Positions 45,143-54,500 of a stretch of 64,000 nt of DNA are shown piece by piece. Within the stretch, counting starts at the first letter, position 1. The number at the start of each line of letters is the position of its first letter. The translations under genes and the position numbers were made by a program. This DNA comes from Aquabacter sp. L1I39. Its GTDB lineage: Bacteria; Pseudomonadota; Alphaproteobacteria; Rhizobiales; Xanthobacteraceae. The stretch covers positions 3,681,695 through 3,745,694 of the forward strand of contig NZ_CP072392.1 of NCBI RefSeq assembly GCF_017742835.1. The letters run 5' to 3'. The notes under the pieces are model-generated. The model worked only from the letters and a program-made list of their open reading frames with translations, was not told the origin of the DNA and did no database searches.

Positions 45143-45165
45143 ATGGTGTTATGGCACCATTTTTA
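45143..45165 (+). terminator. Weak terminator after the NAD(P)H oxidoreductase gene
   Basis: A 6-bp stem ATGGTG/CACCAT with a 6-base loop is followed directly by TTTTTAT. It lies 42 bases past the stop codon. The stem is short and partly A-T, so efficiency may be low. Confidence 0.5.
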
Positions 45166-45206
45166 TAAGTTGTTGTTTTTGCAATATAAATGCGGGTGAC
45201 GTTTGG

Positions 45207-45234
45207 TTGACGGTGTGACGGGCCTGGGTTAGAA
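45207..45234 (+). promoter_or_regulatory. Promoter of rplM-rpsI
   Basis: TTGACG (45207-45212) and TTAGAA (45229-45234) are spaced 16 bases apart, about 70 bases upstream of rplM. The -35 matches the consensus at five of six positions; the -10 is weaker, as is usual in this group. Confidence 0.6.
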
Positions 45235-45302
45235 GCCTCGCCCATTGCCGCAGTGGCCTGCTTCCGGCGGACCCAGCGGCTTCCTCATTCGGAAACCGAT
45301 CC

Positions 45303-45764
45303 ATGAAGACGTATTCGGCCAAGCCCGCCGAAATCGAAAAGAAGTGGGTGGTGATCGATGCGACGGGGCTCGTCGTCGGACGCCTCGCCACCATCATCGC
45401 CATGCGCCTCAAGGGCAAGCACCTGCCCATCTACACCCCCCATGTGGACTGCGGCGACAATGTCGTCGTGGTGAATGCCGAGAAGGTGGTCTTCACCGGT
45501 CGCAAGCGCGACCAGAAGGTCTATCACCACCACACCGGCTTCCCGGGCGGCATCAAGGACCGCAGCGCGAAGTTCATCCTCGAGGGTCGCTTCCCGGAGC
45601 GGATCATCGAGAAGGCCGTGGAGCGCATGCTCGCCCGTGGCCCGCTCGGTCGCAAGATCATGGGCAACCTGCGTGTCTATAAGGGCGCGAGCCACCCCCA
45701 CGAGGCGCAGCAGCCGGTGGCGCTCGATGTGGCGAGCCTCAACCGTAAGAATGTGAGGAACTGA
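45303..45764 (+). CDS. rplM: 50S ribosomal protein L13
   Basis: This 153-residue structural protein of the large ribosomal subunit starts [20 protein letters not shown], followed by [34 protein letters not shown] and [21 protein letters not shown]. It has the full L13 signature and a short extension typical of alphaproteobacteria. It is first in an operon with rpsI, which starts 2 bases after its stop, and is driven by the promoter near 45210. Confidence 0.98.
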   Translation: MKTYSAKPAEIEKKWVVIDATGLVVGRLATIIAMRLKGKHLPIYTPHVDCGDNVVVVNAEKVVFTGRKRDQKVYHHHTGFPGGIKDRSAKFILEGRFPERIIEKAVERMLARGPLGRKIMGNLRVYKGASHPHEAQQPVALDVASLNRKNVRN

Positions 45765-45766
45765 AC

Positions 45767-46243
45767 ATGGCCGAGGTTCTTCAGTCCCTCGATTCCCTGA
45801 ACGCCCGCCAGGTGGAAGCCCAGGACGCCCCCGTCCATGTGCAGAAGCTGGACAAGTTCGGCCGCGCCTATGCCACCGGCAAGCGCAAGGACGCCGTCGC
45901 CCGCGTGTGGGTGCGTCCGGGCACGGGCAAGATCACCGTCAACGACCGCGAAGTGGAAGTCTACTTCGCCCGTCCGGTGCTGCGCCTGATGATCAACCAG
46001 CCGTTCCAGGTCGCCGGCCGCGAAGGCCAGTATGACGTGGTGTGCACGGTGTCCGGCGGCGGCCTCTCCGGCCAGGCCGGCGCGCTGCGCCACGGCATTT
46101 CCCGCGCTTTGACCTTCTACGAGCCCGAGCTGCGCTCGCCGCTCAAGAAGGGCGGCTTCCTGACCCGCGACAGCCGCGTGGTCGAGCGCAAGAAGTACGG
46201 CCGCGCCAAGGCTCGCCGCAGCTTCCAGTTCTCGAAGCGCTGA
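45767..46243 (+). CDS. rpsI: 30S ribosomal protein S9
   Basis: This 158-residue small-subunit protein has a 28-residue N-terminal extension before the core, which is usual in Rhizobiales. The core reads [39 protein letters not shown] and ends in the basic [17 protein letters not shown] that reaches the P-site tRNA. It is coupled to rplM and followed by a strong terminator. Confidence 0.98.
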   Translation: MAEVLQSLDSLNARQVEAQDAPVHVQKLDKFGRAYATGKRKDAVARVWVRPGTGKITVNDREVEVYFARPVLRLMINQPFQVAGREGQYDVVCTVSGGGLSGQAGALRHGISRALTFYEPELRSPLKKGGFLTRDSRVVERKKYGRAKARRSFQFSKR

Positions 46244-46269
46244 TTTTCCGGTTCATCCGGTGTTGGAAG

Positions 46270-46297
46270 CGGCGGGGCCCTTGGGCTCCGCCGTTTT
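46270..46297 (+). terminator. Rho-independent terminator of rplM-rpsI
   Basis: A stem CGGCGG...CCGCCG with inner GCCC/GGGC pairing is followed by TTTTCGTTT, 26 bases past the rpsI stop. Confidence 0.85.
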
Positions 46298-46385
46298 CGT
46301 TTGGACGGATGCTGTGGGTGTCAGGTGGGTGCCAGTTGGCGCGCCAGGTGGGCGCCAAGGTTCGCAGTCTGCGCTCAAGAAAAAA

Positions 46386-46414
46386 CCCCGGCGCCTTAGG
46401 CGACCGGGGCTTTT
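46386..46414 (-). terminator. Bidirectional terminator facing the small exported-protein gene
   Basis: CCCCGGCGCC-TTA-GGCGaCCGGGG forms a 10-bp stem with one bulged A. It is flanked by AAAAAA on the left and TTTT on the right, so it can terminate both the minus-strand gene ending at 46418 and read-through from rpsI. Confidence 0.8.
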
Positions 46415-46417
46415 CGT

Positions 46418-46774
46418 TCAGAAGCTCGGCGTGTCGCCCGGCAGCGGGCTCCACTGGCCGTCGGCCGTGGGATCGCCGGGGGGCGAGCTGCCCATGAAGC
46501 CATCCAGGTTGGGCGGGAAGACATAGTCCTCGTTCCGCCCGTCGCCTTCCTTCACGTCCGGCCGGATCGGCGCGCCGGGGCCGGGATCCAGATAATTGCC
46601 CTGGGGAATCACCGGCAGCTGAATCACGTTGGGATTGTGGGGGTGAATGTCCACTTTCGGGACGTTCGAGCCGCTGGAGCTTTGGGCCATGGCGGCATTG
46701 GGAGCGGAGGCGGCGAGGGCGAGGCCGAAAGCCCAAAACGCCGTGCTTCCGAGCAAGAACTTCATCTTCACCAT
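46418..46774 (-). CDS. Small exported protein of unknown function
   Basis: This protein of about 118 residues has a Sec-type signal peptide: a Lys-containing start, the hydrophobic run FWAFGLALAASAPNAAMA, and probable cleavage after AMA. The mature part of about 90 residues is rich in Pro, Gly, Asp and Asn (NPNVIQLPVIPQGNYLDPGP, then DVKEGDGRNEDYVFPPNLDG) and looks disordered. The start is either 46774 or the ATG at 46765. I do not recognise a family. It faces a strong terminator and diverges from a histidine phosphatase gene. Confidence 0.65.
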   Translation of the reverse strand: MVKMKFLLGSTAFWAFGLALAASAPNAAMAQSSSGSNVPKVDIHPHNPNVIQLPVIPQGNYLDPGPGAPIRPDVKEGDGRNEDYVFPPNLDGFMGSSPPGDPTADGQWSPLPGDTPSF

Positions 46775-47012
46775 CCGATCCCCGGGAACGTCGCCCCTCA
46801 TCGCATAGGCGAGGTGGACGGCCTTGGCAAGCGAGGGGCAAGCCGGAAACGCCGCCGCCCTTTCCGCGTATGCGCCAAGCTTCACCTTTACCGAAGCGGC
46901 TCCTATGCTCACCGAGGGGGATGGATGCGCAAGGCGGATGGAGGCTGCGCATCCCGGTCTGTCGTCCGTCCCGGTGGGCAGGGCGCGCATGGTCCATCCA
47001 GGGAGCGTTCAC

Positions 47013-47738
47013 GTGTTGCGTTTCGGCCTTGCCTTTCTCGCTTTCCTGTCCGCTTCCGTCTTTCCCCTCCTCGCCGCCGCGGCCCCCGCGCGCGTCATCC
47101 TGCTGCGGCATGCGGAGAAGCGGGATGACTTCCGGCTGTGCGAGACGGGGCTGGAGCGCGCCCGCGCCCTGGCGGATCAGTATCTCGGCGCACAGGCGCG
47201 CGAGCCCCTCCTGGCCCCCGGGCAGGCACCGGGGGCGGTGTTCGCCGTGACGCTGCACGCGCTGGAGACGGCTGTCCCGACAACCACATCCTGGAAGCAG
47301 CCGGTGGTCCTTTATGCGGTGATTCCCGAGGAGATTCAGGGATTCAAGGACTGGCGGGCCGGCTTCCCGGACGCCATTGCCGAGCGCAGCCGCTGGGTGA
47401 CGCGGCTGCTCCTGGATGATCCGCATTGGACCGGACGGACCGTGTTCGTGGTCTGGGAGCACAGAGGCATTGCCAATGCGGCGCTGGAAGCGGCCCATCC
47501 CGGCCAGCAGATGACGCTTCGCCAGACCCTCGGCCTCGACCGCCTGCCCAATGTGCCGCACACCTGGCCCGACAGCACCTACAACTATTTCTGGATCATC
47601 GACTTCGCGCCCGATGGCACACCCGTGAACTTCCAGATGAAAAAGCAGGTCTTCACCGGCGCCTACGCCAACCTGCCCGCCAATGACTGGGATATGCCCG
47701 ACGGTCTCGATCCGCTGGTGACCGGCTGCAAGCGGTGA
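47013..47738 (+). CDS. Exported histidine phosphatase-superfamily protein
   Basis: This protein of about 241 residues has a signal peptide (LRFGLAFLAFLSASVFPLL, cleavage near AAAAPA). VILLRHAEKRDDFRLCETGLERARAL, the RHx core of the phosphoglycerate-mutase-like superfamily, follows. The second catalytic His is probably in VFVVWEHRGIANA. It is likely a periplasmic phosphatase; substrate unknown. The GTG at 47013 has GGGAG eight bases upstream and places the signal peptide at the N-terminus; an ATG at 46989 is possible. Confidence 0.78.
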   Translation: MLRFGLAFLAFLSASVFPLLAAAAPARVILLRHAEKRDDFRLCETGLERARALADQYLGAQAREPLLAPGQAPGAVFAVTLHALETAVPTTTSWKQPVVLYAVIPEEIQGFKDWRAGFPDAIAERSRWVTRLLLDDPHWTGRTVFVVWEHRGIANAALEAAHPGQQMTLRQTLGLDRLPNVPHTWPDSTYNYFWIIDFAPDGTPVNFQMKKQVFTGAYANLPANDWDMPDGLDPLVTGCKR

Positions 47739-48228
47739 GGGAGCCGTGCCTGCGGCCCGGCTCATCGGCACCAGGCAAAAGCACGGGAGGAAGGGCCGGA
47801 AGGCTTGCGAATCAAGGGGGCCGGCAGGCTGTTCGCAACGCCACCGTGAAGCTTAGCCGACCCAATGATACCGTGGGGCGTCGAGACGACCAATTCTCGT
47901 TCGCCGCAGGCGCCAGAATGGAAAAAAAACCTGAGCGGCGGGGCTTGATCATACGAAATCCCCTCTTGTTCCTGCCTCTTCATTGGTTCAACTCTAAGGA
48001 ACGTACATCGGCTGTGCATCCGGCCTGAGGGGAGGTGATGACGCGATGCGCGTCGCCTTCGCGGCGGCGGATGCCCTCCGATCCTTTGGGAGGAACGGGT
48101 AGAGGCAAGCGCGTCACCGGGCGCGTGCGCCCGCGGCAAAGACCTGCCGGTCGTGAAAGAGAACAAACAAGGTGGCCGGGGGCGGCCATGAGAGGCGGCT
48201 CGACCGGGCCGGTGAATGGCCGGACACG
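47739..48228. other. Intergenic region upstream of the GGDEF gene
   Basis: About 490 bases without a convincing gene. Short open frames on both strands are Arg-rich chance frames. It should contain the promoter of the diguanylate cyclase gene, but I cannot place a clear -35/-10 pair, and I see no riboswitch-like structure. Confidence 0.5.
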
Positions 48229-49380
48229 ATGAAAATCGATCTGTTCACGATCTACGTCTTTGTTGTCTTCTTGGGCAGCGCCTTCTCCATTGCCTGGCTG
48301 GTGGTCTGGCGTTCCTATGCCACCGTGCGGGGGCCCGGGACGTGGCTGCTCTCCAGCATGTCGGTGGTGTTCGGCGCGGCTGCCGTCGCCTATAATTACG
48401 TCTATCCCAACGTGGTTATCGTCACCGGCGGCCATGTGCTGATCGCCATCGCGGTTGCATTGCTTTGGGTGGGGCTGCGCCAATTCTACAATCGTGATGT
48501 CCGCTGGACCGCCCTGCTGCTTTGGATTGTCGCCATCGCGGTGGCCCTGGCGGTGTATCGCGACGACCCGGTCGCCCTGCGCTTCTTCTACAGCCTCTCG
48601 GGGACCGTGCCGTTCCTGTTGATGGTGCGGGATCTCATGCGGGACCCGGCGGCGACGCCGGCCTCGCGCCTGTGCGCCATGGCCATGGGCCTCGCCGCGT
48701 TCGGCGACATGATGACGTTCATCGCCGTGCTTGCCTTTTCGGTGAAGATCATCCCGGCGAAGATCTCCAACCCGGTGGCCATCGTCAGCGTTCTGCTCGC
48801 GGTGTTCGGTTGCGTTTCGGCCTGTTTCGGCTTTCTCCTGGCCGCCATGGAGAAGGTGCGGTCCGATCTTTCCGCCCTCGTGGTCGCCGATGATCTCACC
48901 GGTGTCGGCAGCCGGCGCTATTTCCTGGAGCGCATAGAGGCGGAGGTCGCCCATGCCCGCAGGGTGGGCAGTGTGTTCTGCCTGCTGATGATCGACCTCG
49001 ACCGCTTCAAGGAGATCAACGATGCCCAGGGGCATGCGGCGGGAGATCAATGCCTGCGCCATTTCGCGCGCGTGGCCTCGGAGCGCATCCGGCGGACCGA
49101 CCTGCTGGCGCGCACGGGCGGGGATGAATTCTGCCTCATCCTGCCAGACACCACGCTGGGCGAAGGCATGCGGGTAGTGGACGACCTGCTGCGGGCACTG
49201 CGCCAGGATGTCATGATCTGGGATGGGGCGCCGTTGCCCTTCACGGCGAGCATCGGCATCGTCCAATGGGATCCCGCCTATCCGCAGACCGTGGACCAGT
49301 TGCGGGCGGATGCCGACCAGGCGCTCTACCGGGCCAAGCAGGGCGGCCGGAACAGGAGCGCGCTGAAGAGCGCTTCCTGA
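48229..49380 (+). CDS. Membrane diguanylate cyclase (GGDEF)
   Basis: This 383-residue protein has six or seven hydrophobic segments in residues 1-205 and a C-terminal GGDEF domain that synthesises c-di-GMP from two GTP. The active site GGDEF is intact (ARTGGDEFCLIL). The inhibitory site RxxD is present five residues before it (RTD in RIRRTDLL), so product inhibition is likely. The start of the cyclase domain, DDLTGVGSRRYFLERIEAE, and MIDLDRFKEINDAQGHAAGD are typical. The ATG at 48229 begins the first membrane segment. The signal sensed by the membrane part is unknown. Confidence 0.93.
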   Translation: MKIDLFTIYVFVVFLGSAFSIAWLVVWRSYATVRGPGTWLLSSMSVVFGAAAVAYNYVYPNVVIVTGGHVLIAIAVALLWVGLRQFYNRDVRWTALLLWIVAIAVALAVYRDDPVALRFFYSLSGTVPFLLMVRDLMRDPAATPASRLCAMAMGLAAFGDMMTFIAVLAFSVKIIPAKISNPVAIVSVLLAVFGCVSACFGFLLAAMEKVRSDLSALVVADDLTGVGSRRYFLERIEAEVAHARRVGSVFCLLMIDLDRFKEINDAQGHAAGDQCLRHFARVASERIRRTDLLARTGGDEFCLILPDTTLGEGMRVVDDLLRALRQDVMIWDGAPLPFTASIGIVQWDPAYPQTVDQLRADADQALYRAKQGGRNRSALKSAS

Positions 49381-49395
49381 CCCGGCCGCCGCATG

Positions 49396-50748
49396 TCACG
49401 CCGTGGCGCGGATGGCGTCGGAGAGGAGTTCGGCGATCTGGCCGATCTGCTCGGCGCTGACGATCAGCGGCGGGGAGAGGGCGATCACATCGCCGGTGAC
49501 CCGGGCCATCAGGCCCTTCTTGAAGCACTCCACGAACACGTCATAGCCGCGGCTGCCCACCGCGCCCGGACGGGGCTCCAGCTCCACGCCGGCGACGAGG
49601 CCGATGGTGCGCACGTCGATCACCTTGCCGGTGTCGCGCAGGCCATGAAGCGTGTCGGCCCAAAGGGTTGCCAGCTCCGCCCCGCGGGTGAGCAGGCCCT
49701 CGCTCTCATAGATGTCGAGGGTGGCAAGGCCGGCGGCGCAGGCGGCGGGGTGGCCGGAATAGGTGTAGCCGTGGAACAGCTCGATGGCGTTCCCCGGGCC
49801 CTGCATGAGGGCGTCGTGGACGGTCCGGCTGGCGAAGACGGCGCCCATGGGGATGGAGCCGTTGGTGATGCCCTTGGCGGTGGTCACGAGGTCCGGGATG
49901 ACACCGAAATAATCGGTGGCAAAGGGCGCGCCGAGGCGGCCGAAGCCGGTGATAACCTCATCGAAAATCAGCAGAATGCCGTGACGGGTGCAGATTTCGC
50001 GCAGCTTTTCCAGATAGCCCTTCGGCGGCAGCAGGACGCCCGTGGAGCCGGCCATGGGCTCGACGATAACGGCGGCGATGGTCTCCGCGCCATGGAGGGC
50101 GACGAGGCGCTCCAGGTCATCGGCCAGCTCCGCGCCGTGCTCGGGCAGGCCCTTGGAAAAGGCATTGCGGGCAAGGTCATGGGTGTGGCGCAGATGGTCG
50201 ACGCCGGGAAGCTGGGGGGCGAAGGCGCGGCGGTTGTTGACGATGCCGCCCACCGAGATGCCGCCAAAGCCCACCCCGTGATAGCCGCGCTCGCGGCCGA
50301 TGAGCCGGGTGCGGGTGGACTGGCCGATGGCGCGCTGGTAGGCGAGGGCGATTTTCAGAGCCGTATCAACGCTTTCCGAGCCGGAGCCGGTGAAGAAGAC
50401 ACGGTCGAGCCCGCCCGCTTCCCCGCCCGGCGCGATGGCGGCGAGGCGGTCGGCGAACTCAAAGGCGAGGGGATGGCCCATCTGGAAGGAGGGGGCATAG
50501 TCCATTTCCAGGAGCTGGGCCTGGACCGCGTCGGCGATGGTCTTGCGGCCATGGCCGGCATTCACGCACCACAGGCCCGCGCAGCCGTCGAGGACCTGAC
50601 GACCGTCCACGGACGTGTAGTACATGCCCGAAGCGCCGCTGAGGAGGCGCGGAGCCGCCTTGAACTGACGATTCGCGGTGAACGGCATCCAATAGGCGTC
50701 GAGCGGGGCATTGTGGCCGCGCACGGCGGCGGGGGTGACGATGTTCAT
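49396..50748 (-). CDS. Class III omega-amino acid/beta-alanine:pyruvate aminotransferase
   Basis: This 450-residue PLP enzyme of the omega-transaminase group begins DAYWMPFTANRQFKAAPRLL, as in beta-alanine:pyruvate aminotransferases. FFTGSGSESVDTALKIAL and YHGVGFGGISVGG follow, then the Asp-bearing LIFDEVITGFGRLG and the PLP lysine in TTAKGITNGSIPMGAV. It moves an amino group from beta-alanine, or a similar omega-amine, to pyruvate. A GGAG seven bases upstream supports the ATG at 50748. It is divergent from an XRE-cupin regulator. Confidence 0.92.
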   Translation of the reverse strand: MNIVTPAAVRGHNAPLDAYWMPFTANRQFKAAPRLLSGASGMYYTSVDGRQVLDGCAGLWCVNAGHGRKTIADAVQAQLLEMDYAPSFQMGHPLAFEFADRLAAIAPGGEAGGLDRVFFTGSGSESVDTALKIALAYQRAIGQSTRTRLIGRERGYHGVGFGGISVGGIVNNRRAFAPQLPGVDHLRHTHDLARNAFSKGLPEHGAELADDLERLVALHGAETIAAVIVEPMAGSTGVLLPPKGYLEKLREICTRHGILLIFDEVITGFGRLGAPFATDYFGVIPDLVTTAKGITNGSIPMGAVFASRTVHDALMQGPGNAIELFHGYTYSGHPAACAAGLATLDIYESEGLLTRGAELATLWADTLHGLRDTGKVIDVRTIGLVAGVELEPRPGAVGSRGYDVFVECFKKGLMARVTGDVIALSPPLIVSAEQIGQIAELLSDAIRATA

Positions 50749-50801
50749 GGGTGGGCTCCTTCTTGAGGCAGGGAAGACCTGTTCGCGAGGCGCAACAAGT
50801 C

Positions 50802-50839
50802 CTTTTCTATTGGAGCGCAACCCATTGAAAAGTGGAGCG
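50802..50839. promoter_or_regulatory. Candidate operator between the aminotransferase and XRE-cupin genes
   Basis: CTTTTCTATTGG and CCCATTGAAAAG form an imperfect inverted repeat (10 of 12), and TGGAGCG occurs twice (50811-50817, 50833-50839), 22 bases apart. It lies between the divergent genes. Confidence 0.35.
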
Positions 50840-50887
50840 TGAAGCGCATAGTGGTGCGGATCTGAAACACCTGGAACGGCCCCCTCC

Positions 50888-51436
50888 ATGAGCCTCGACA
50901 TCGGCGCCCGCGTGCGCTTCGTGCGCCTGAAGCATGGGCTCTCCCAAAGGGCGTTGGCCAAGCGGGCGGGGGTGACCAATTCGTCGGTGTCGCTGATCGA
51001 ATCCAACACGGTGAACCCGTCCGTGGGTGCCCTCAAACGCATCCTGGATGGCATCCCCATTGGATTATCAGAGTTTTTCGCCCTGGAGCCGGACGCGCCC
51101 CGCAAGGTCTTCTTCGCCGCTGAGGAACTGGTGGAGATCGGCAAGGGCCCCATTTCCTTCCGCCAGGTGGGCGAGAGCCTGTTCGGCAAGTCCTTGCAAA
51201 TCCTCAAAGAACGCTACGAGCCGGGGGCCGATACCGGGCGGGTGCCGTTGGTCCATGAGGGCGAGGAGGGGGGCATCGTGCTGGCGGGCCGGCTGGAGGT
51301 GACCGTGGACGAGGAGCGCCGCATCCTGGGGCCAGGGGATGCCTATTATTTCGAGAGCCGCAGGCCCCACCGATTCCGGTGCGTGGGGCCGGTGGCCTGC
51401 GAGGTCATCAGCGCCTGCACGCCCCCGACTTTCTGA
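50888..51436 (+). CDS. XRE-family regulator with cupin sensor domain
   Basis: This 182-residue PuuR-like repressor has an N-terminal helix-turn-helix (ARVRFVRLKHGLSQRALAKR, then AGVTNSSVSLIESNTVNPSV) at about residues 8-62 and a C-terminal cupin (VHEGEEGGIVLAGRLEVTVD, then YYFESRRPHRF) that would bind an amine or carboxylate. Its position opposite an omega-aminotransferase gene suggests control of amine or beta-alanine catabolism, as PuuR does for putrescine. Confidence 0.9.
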   Translation: MSLDIGARVRFVRLKHGLSQRALAKRAGVTNSSVSLIESNTVNPSVGALKRILDGIPIGLSEFFALEPDAPRKVFFAAEELVEIGKGPISFRQVGESLFGKSLQILKERYEPGADTGRVPLVHEGEEGGIVLAGRLEVTVDEERRILGPGDAYYFESRRPHRFRCVGPVACEVISACTPPTF

Positions 51437-51449
51437 GCGCGGGACGCCT

Positions 51450-51938
51450 CTATTTGCCGCCACTCACCACCGTGCGAATGGCGAACGAGGACTGGATGCG
51501 CGACACGCCCGGCAGGCGGGAGAGCACCTCCTTGTGGAGCCGCTCATAGTCGGCGGCATTCTTGACCTCGATCTTGAGCAGATAGTCCGCGAGGCCCGTC
51601 ATCAGGTAGCAGTCGGTGATTTCCGGGCAGCGGCGCACGGCGGCCTCGAAGCGGTTGAGGAAGTCCTCGGTCTGCCGGTCGAGGGTGATCTGGGTTAGCA
51701 CCACCAAGCCCTCGTCGACCGCCGTGGACTGAATGAGGGCCGTATAGCCCCGGATGACCCCCCGCTTCTCCAGGAGCCGCAGCCGCCGCAGGCAGGCGGA
51801 GGGGGAGAGGCCGACGGCGGTGGCAAGGTCCGCATTGGGGATGCGCCCGTCCACCCGCAACACCTGGATCATCTTCAGGTCGATGTCGTCCAGGACCGGC
51901 CGTGGTGGATTATGCGGAGGCTCGAAATTCTCATCCAT
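51450..51938 (-). CDS. Lrp/AsnC-family regulator
   Basis: This 162-residue regulator has a helix-turn-helix (LDDIDLKMIQVLRVDGRIPN, then AVGLSPSACLRRLRLLEKRG) and an AsnC ligand-binding ferredoxin-like domain (ITDCYLMTGLADYLLKIEV). It is divergent from alr-dadA, the place of DadR-type regulators that activate alanine catabolism. The intergenic region has inverted repeats. The ATG at 51938 lies in an MDENFEPPHN start; the longer frame continues antisense to alr. Confidence 0.92.
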   Translation of the reverse strand: MDENFEPPHNPPRPVLDDIDLKMIQVLRVDGRIPNADLATAVGLSPSACLRRLRLLEKRGVIRGYTALIQSTAVDEGLVVLTQITLDRQTEDFLNRFEAAVRRCPEITDCYLMTGLADYLLKIEVKNAADYERLHKEVLSRLPGVSRIQSSFAIRTVVSGGK

Positions 51939-51953
51939 TATCCGCCGCTCCAC

Positions 51954-51997
51954 GCAATATCGTGTGACTGTTTGGCGAGAAATTCGCACGATGTTGC
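51954..51997. promoter_or_regulatory. Candidate Lrp-type operator between lrp and alr
   Basis: GCAATATCGTG (51954-51964) and CACGATGTTGC (51987-51997) form an 11-bp inverted repeat with one mismatch, and an inner GCGA-5-TCGC nests within it. TATAGT at 52001-52006 is a possible -10 for alr. Confidence 0.45.
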
Positions 51998-52043
51998 GCC
52001 TATAGTAAAGCCATAACAAACCTTCCAGCTTTTGGCGGTTCCC

Positions 52044-53198
52044 ATGGCTTTCATCGCAATGGAGTCTCGCCCCTTCCCGCAGGCATTGGGCGCCGATATG
52101 GGCGCCGGACGGGCCGGGGCCATTCTCACCATCGATCTGGCGGCGCTTGCCGCCAATTACCGGCGCCTTGGCGCCACCGCCTCGGGCGCGCTGTGCGCCG
52201 GCGTGGTGAAGGCGGATGCCTATGGGCTGGGCGCGGCCGCCGTCGCGCCGGTCCTGGCGCAGGCCGGATGCCGACACTTCTTCGTGGCCCACCTGGAAGA
52301 GGGCATGGACCTGCGCCGCCATGTGCCGGCCGAAGCCACCATCGCGGTCCTGAACGGCAGCCCCGAAGGGGTGGAGAGTGATTTCCTCGCCCATGATTTG
52401 TTGCCGGTGCTGAACAGCCTGGAGCAGATCGAGGGCTGGCAGAAAGCGGCCCGCGCCGCCGGTCGGCGCCTGCCGGCCATTTTGCAGGTTGATACCGGCA
52501 TGGCCCGCTTCGGCCTTGCGGCGGAGGAGCTGGACGCGCTGCTGGCAGACCCCGAGGGCCTTGCCGGTCTCGATCTGCGGCTGGTCATGAGCCATCTGGC
52601 CTGTGCCGATGATCCCGCCCATCCGGCCAATGTGGCCCAGCGCGCGGCGTTCGAGGCGGCGCGGGCGCGCTTTCCCGGCGTGCGCGCGAGCCTTGCGGCC
52701 TCCTCAGGCATCTTCCTCGGCGCCGACTATCATTTCGACCTCGTGCGCCCCGGCGCGGCGCTCTATGGCATCGCGCCCCAGGCGGGTGCGGTAAACCCCA
52801 TGCGCCCCGTGGTGCGGCTCCAGGGCCGGGTGGTGCAGGTGCGCCATGTGCCGGCCGCCACGCCGGTGGGCTATGGCCACACCGCCCGCGTGCCCGGCCC
52901 GGCGCGCCTGGCCACTGTTGCGGTGGGCTATGCGGACGGCCTGCTGCGCAGCGCCTCCAACCAGGGCGCGGCCTGGCTCGGCGATGAGCGCCTGCCCTTG
53001 GTTGGCCGCGTCTCCATGGACAGCATCGTGCTGGATGCCAGCGCCCTGCCGGAGGGCGCCATCGCTGCCGGCACGCTGGTGGATCTCATCGGCGCCCACC
53101 AGGACGTGGACGCCGCCGCCCGTGCCGCCGGCACCATTGGCTATGAACTCTTGACCGGCCTCGGCTCCCGTTTCTGCCGTCGCTACCTGCCCGCTTGA
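52044..53198 (+). CDS. alr: Alanine racemase
   Basis: This PLP enzyme interconverts L- and D-alanine. It has about 384 residues. The PLP lysine is in [13 protein letters not shown]. The catalytic Tyr is in [28 protein letters not shown], and [13 protein letters not shown] contributes the Met/Asp block. It forms an operon with dadA (11 bases apart), so the racemase probably serves L-alanine catabolism (DadX role) rather than, or besides, wall synthesis. The start is uncertain: ATG at 52044 is chosen, but TTG at 52032 and ATG at 52059 are in frame. Confidence 0.94.
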   Translation: MAFIAMESRPFPQALGADMGAGRAGAILTIDLAALAANYRRLGATASGALCAGVVKADAYGLGAAAVAPVLAQAGCRHFFVAHLEEGMDLRRHVPAEATIAVLNGSPEGVESDFLAHDLLPVLNSLEQIEGWQKAARAAGRRLPAILQVDTGMARFGLAAEELDALLADPEGLAGLDLRLVMSHLACADDPAHPANVAQRAAFEAARARFPGVRASLAASSGIFLGADYHFDLVRPGAALYGIAPQAGAVNPMRPVVRLQGRVVQVRHVPAATPVGYGHTARVPGPARLATVAVGYADGLLRSASNQGAAWLGDERLPLVGRVSMDSIVLDASALPEGAIAAGTLVDLIGAHQDVDAAARAAGTIGYELLTGLGSRFCRRYLPA

Positions 53199-53209
53199 AG
53201 GAGGCTCCC

Positions 53210-54475
53210 ATGCGTGTCGTCGTTCTCGGCAGCGGGGTCGTCGGTGTGACCTCCGCTTTCTACTTGGCCAAGTCCGGCCACGAAGTGGTGGTTCTGGACC
53301 GCCAGGAAGGCGCGGGGCTTGAAACCTCGTTCGCCAATGCCGGCCAGGTCTCGCCCGGCTATTCCGCCCCCTGGGCCGGGCCGGGCATTCCGGTCAAGGC
53401 CATCAAGTGGCTGATGATGCAGCATTCCCCGTTGGTGGTGCGGCCGGGCCTCGATCCCAAGCTTTATGTGTGGCTGGCCAAGATGCTGGCCAATTGCACC
53501 CACGAGGCCTACCAGCGCAACAAGGCGCGCATGGTGCGGGTGGCCGAGTTCAGCCGCGATGCCCTCAAAGCCCTGCGGCAGGAAACCGGCATCCATTATG
53601 ACGAGCGGGAGATGGGCACGCTCCAGCTCTTCCGCACCCAGAAGCAACTGGACCATGTCAGCGAGGACACCTCGGTGCTCGATGCCTATGGCGTGCCCTA
53701 TGAGGTGCTGGACGGCGCCGGCTGCATCGCGGCCGAGCCGGCGCTCGCCCGCGTGAGGGACAAGTTCGTGGGCGGCCTGCGCCTGCCGGGGGACGAGACA
53801 GGCGATGCCTTCCTCTTCACCCAGCGCCTCGCCGCCATCTGCGCCGGGCGCGGCGTCACCTTCCGGCACGGTGTCACCGTGGCCGGGCTTGAGACGCAGG
53901 GCGGCCGCATCAGCGGCGTGCGCCTGGCCACGGGCGAAGTGGTGACTGGCGATGCCTATGTGGCGGCCATGGGCAGCTACACCCCGGCCTTGCTGTCCCC
54001 GCTGGGCATCGACCTGCCCATTTATCCGGTGAAGGGCTATTCCATCACCGTCCCGCTCACCAATGCGGAGGCCGCCCCCGTCTCCACCGTCATGGACGAG
54101 ACCTACAAGGTGGCCATCACGCGCCTGGGTGATCGCATCCGGGTGGGCGGCACGGCGGAACTGGCGGGCTTCGACCTGAACCTGCGCGATGCCCGGCGGC
54201 AGACGCTGGCCTATTCGGTGGGCGACCTCTTCCCCGAAGGCGGCGACATTTCCCGCGCCACCTTCTGGACCGGCCTGCGGCCCATGACCCCGGATGGCAC
54301 GCCCATTATCGGCGCCACGCGCTATGCCAACCTCTTCACCAATACCGGCCACGGAACCCTGGGCTGGACCATGGCTTGCGGCTCCGGCCGCGTGCTGGCG
54401 GATCTGGTGAGCGGCCGGCAGGCGGAAATCGACACCACCGACCTCTCGGTGGACCGCTATGCGGCGGCCGCTTGA
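53210..54475 (+). CDS. dadA: D-amino acid dehydrogenase DadA
   Basis: This membrane-associated FAD enzyme oxidises D-alanine to pyruvate and ammonia, passing electrons to the quinone pool. It has 421 residues. The dinucleotide motif [18 protein letters not shown] is at the N-terminus. [22 protein letters not shown] is highly characteristic of DadA, as is [17 protein letters not shown] and [16 protein letters not shown] near the end. GGAGG precedes the ATG at 53210. It lies in an operon after alr, opposite an Lrp regulator. Confidence 0.96.
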   Translation: MRVVVLGSGVVGVTSAFYLAKSGHEVVVLDRQEGAGLETSFANAGQVSPGYSAPWAGPGIPVKAIKWLMMQHSPLVVRPGLDPKLYVWLAKMLANCTHEAYQRNKARMVRVAEFSRDALKALRQETGIHYDEREMGTLQLFRTQKQLDHVSEDTSVLDAYGVPYEVLDGAGCIAAEPALARVRDKFVGGLRLPGDETGDAFLFTQRLAAICAGRGVTFRHGVTVAGLETQGGRISGVRLATGEVVTGDAYVAAMGSYTPALLSPLGIDLPIYPVKGYSITVPLTNAEAAPVSTVMDETYKVAITRLGDRIRVGGTAELAGFDLNLRDARRQTLAYSVGDLFPEGGDISRATFWTGLRPMTPDGTPIIGATRYANLFTNTGHGTLGWTMACGSGRVLADLVSGRQAEIDTTDLSVDRYAAAA

Positions 54476-54500
54476 AGACTGCAGCTGAGGCACGAGACGG

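Noticed and set aside
47739..48228. c-di-GMP riboswitch upstream of the GGDEF gene
   Set aside because: I could not find the conserved core or a plausible P1 stem in the leader; no structure beyond chance GC-rich pairing was visible.
53183..54493. A 436-codon minus-strand frame opposite dadA
   Set aside because: The frame copies the codon bias of dadA and encodes no recognisable domain.
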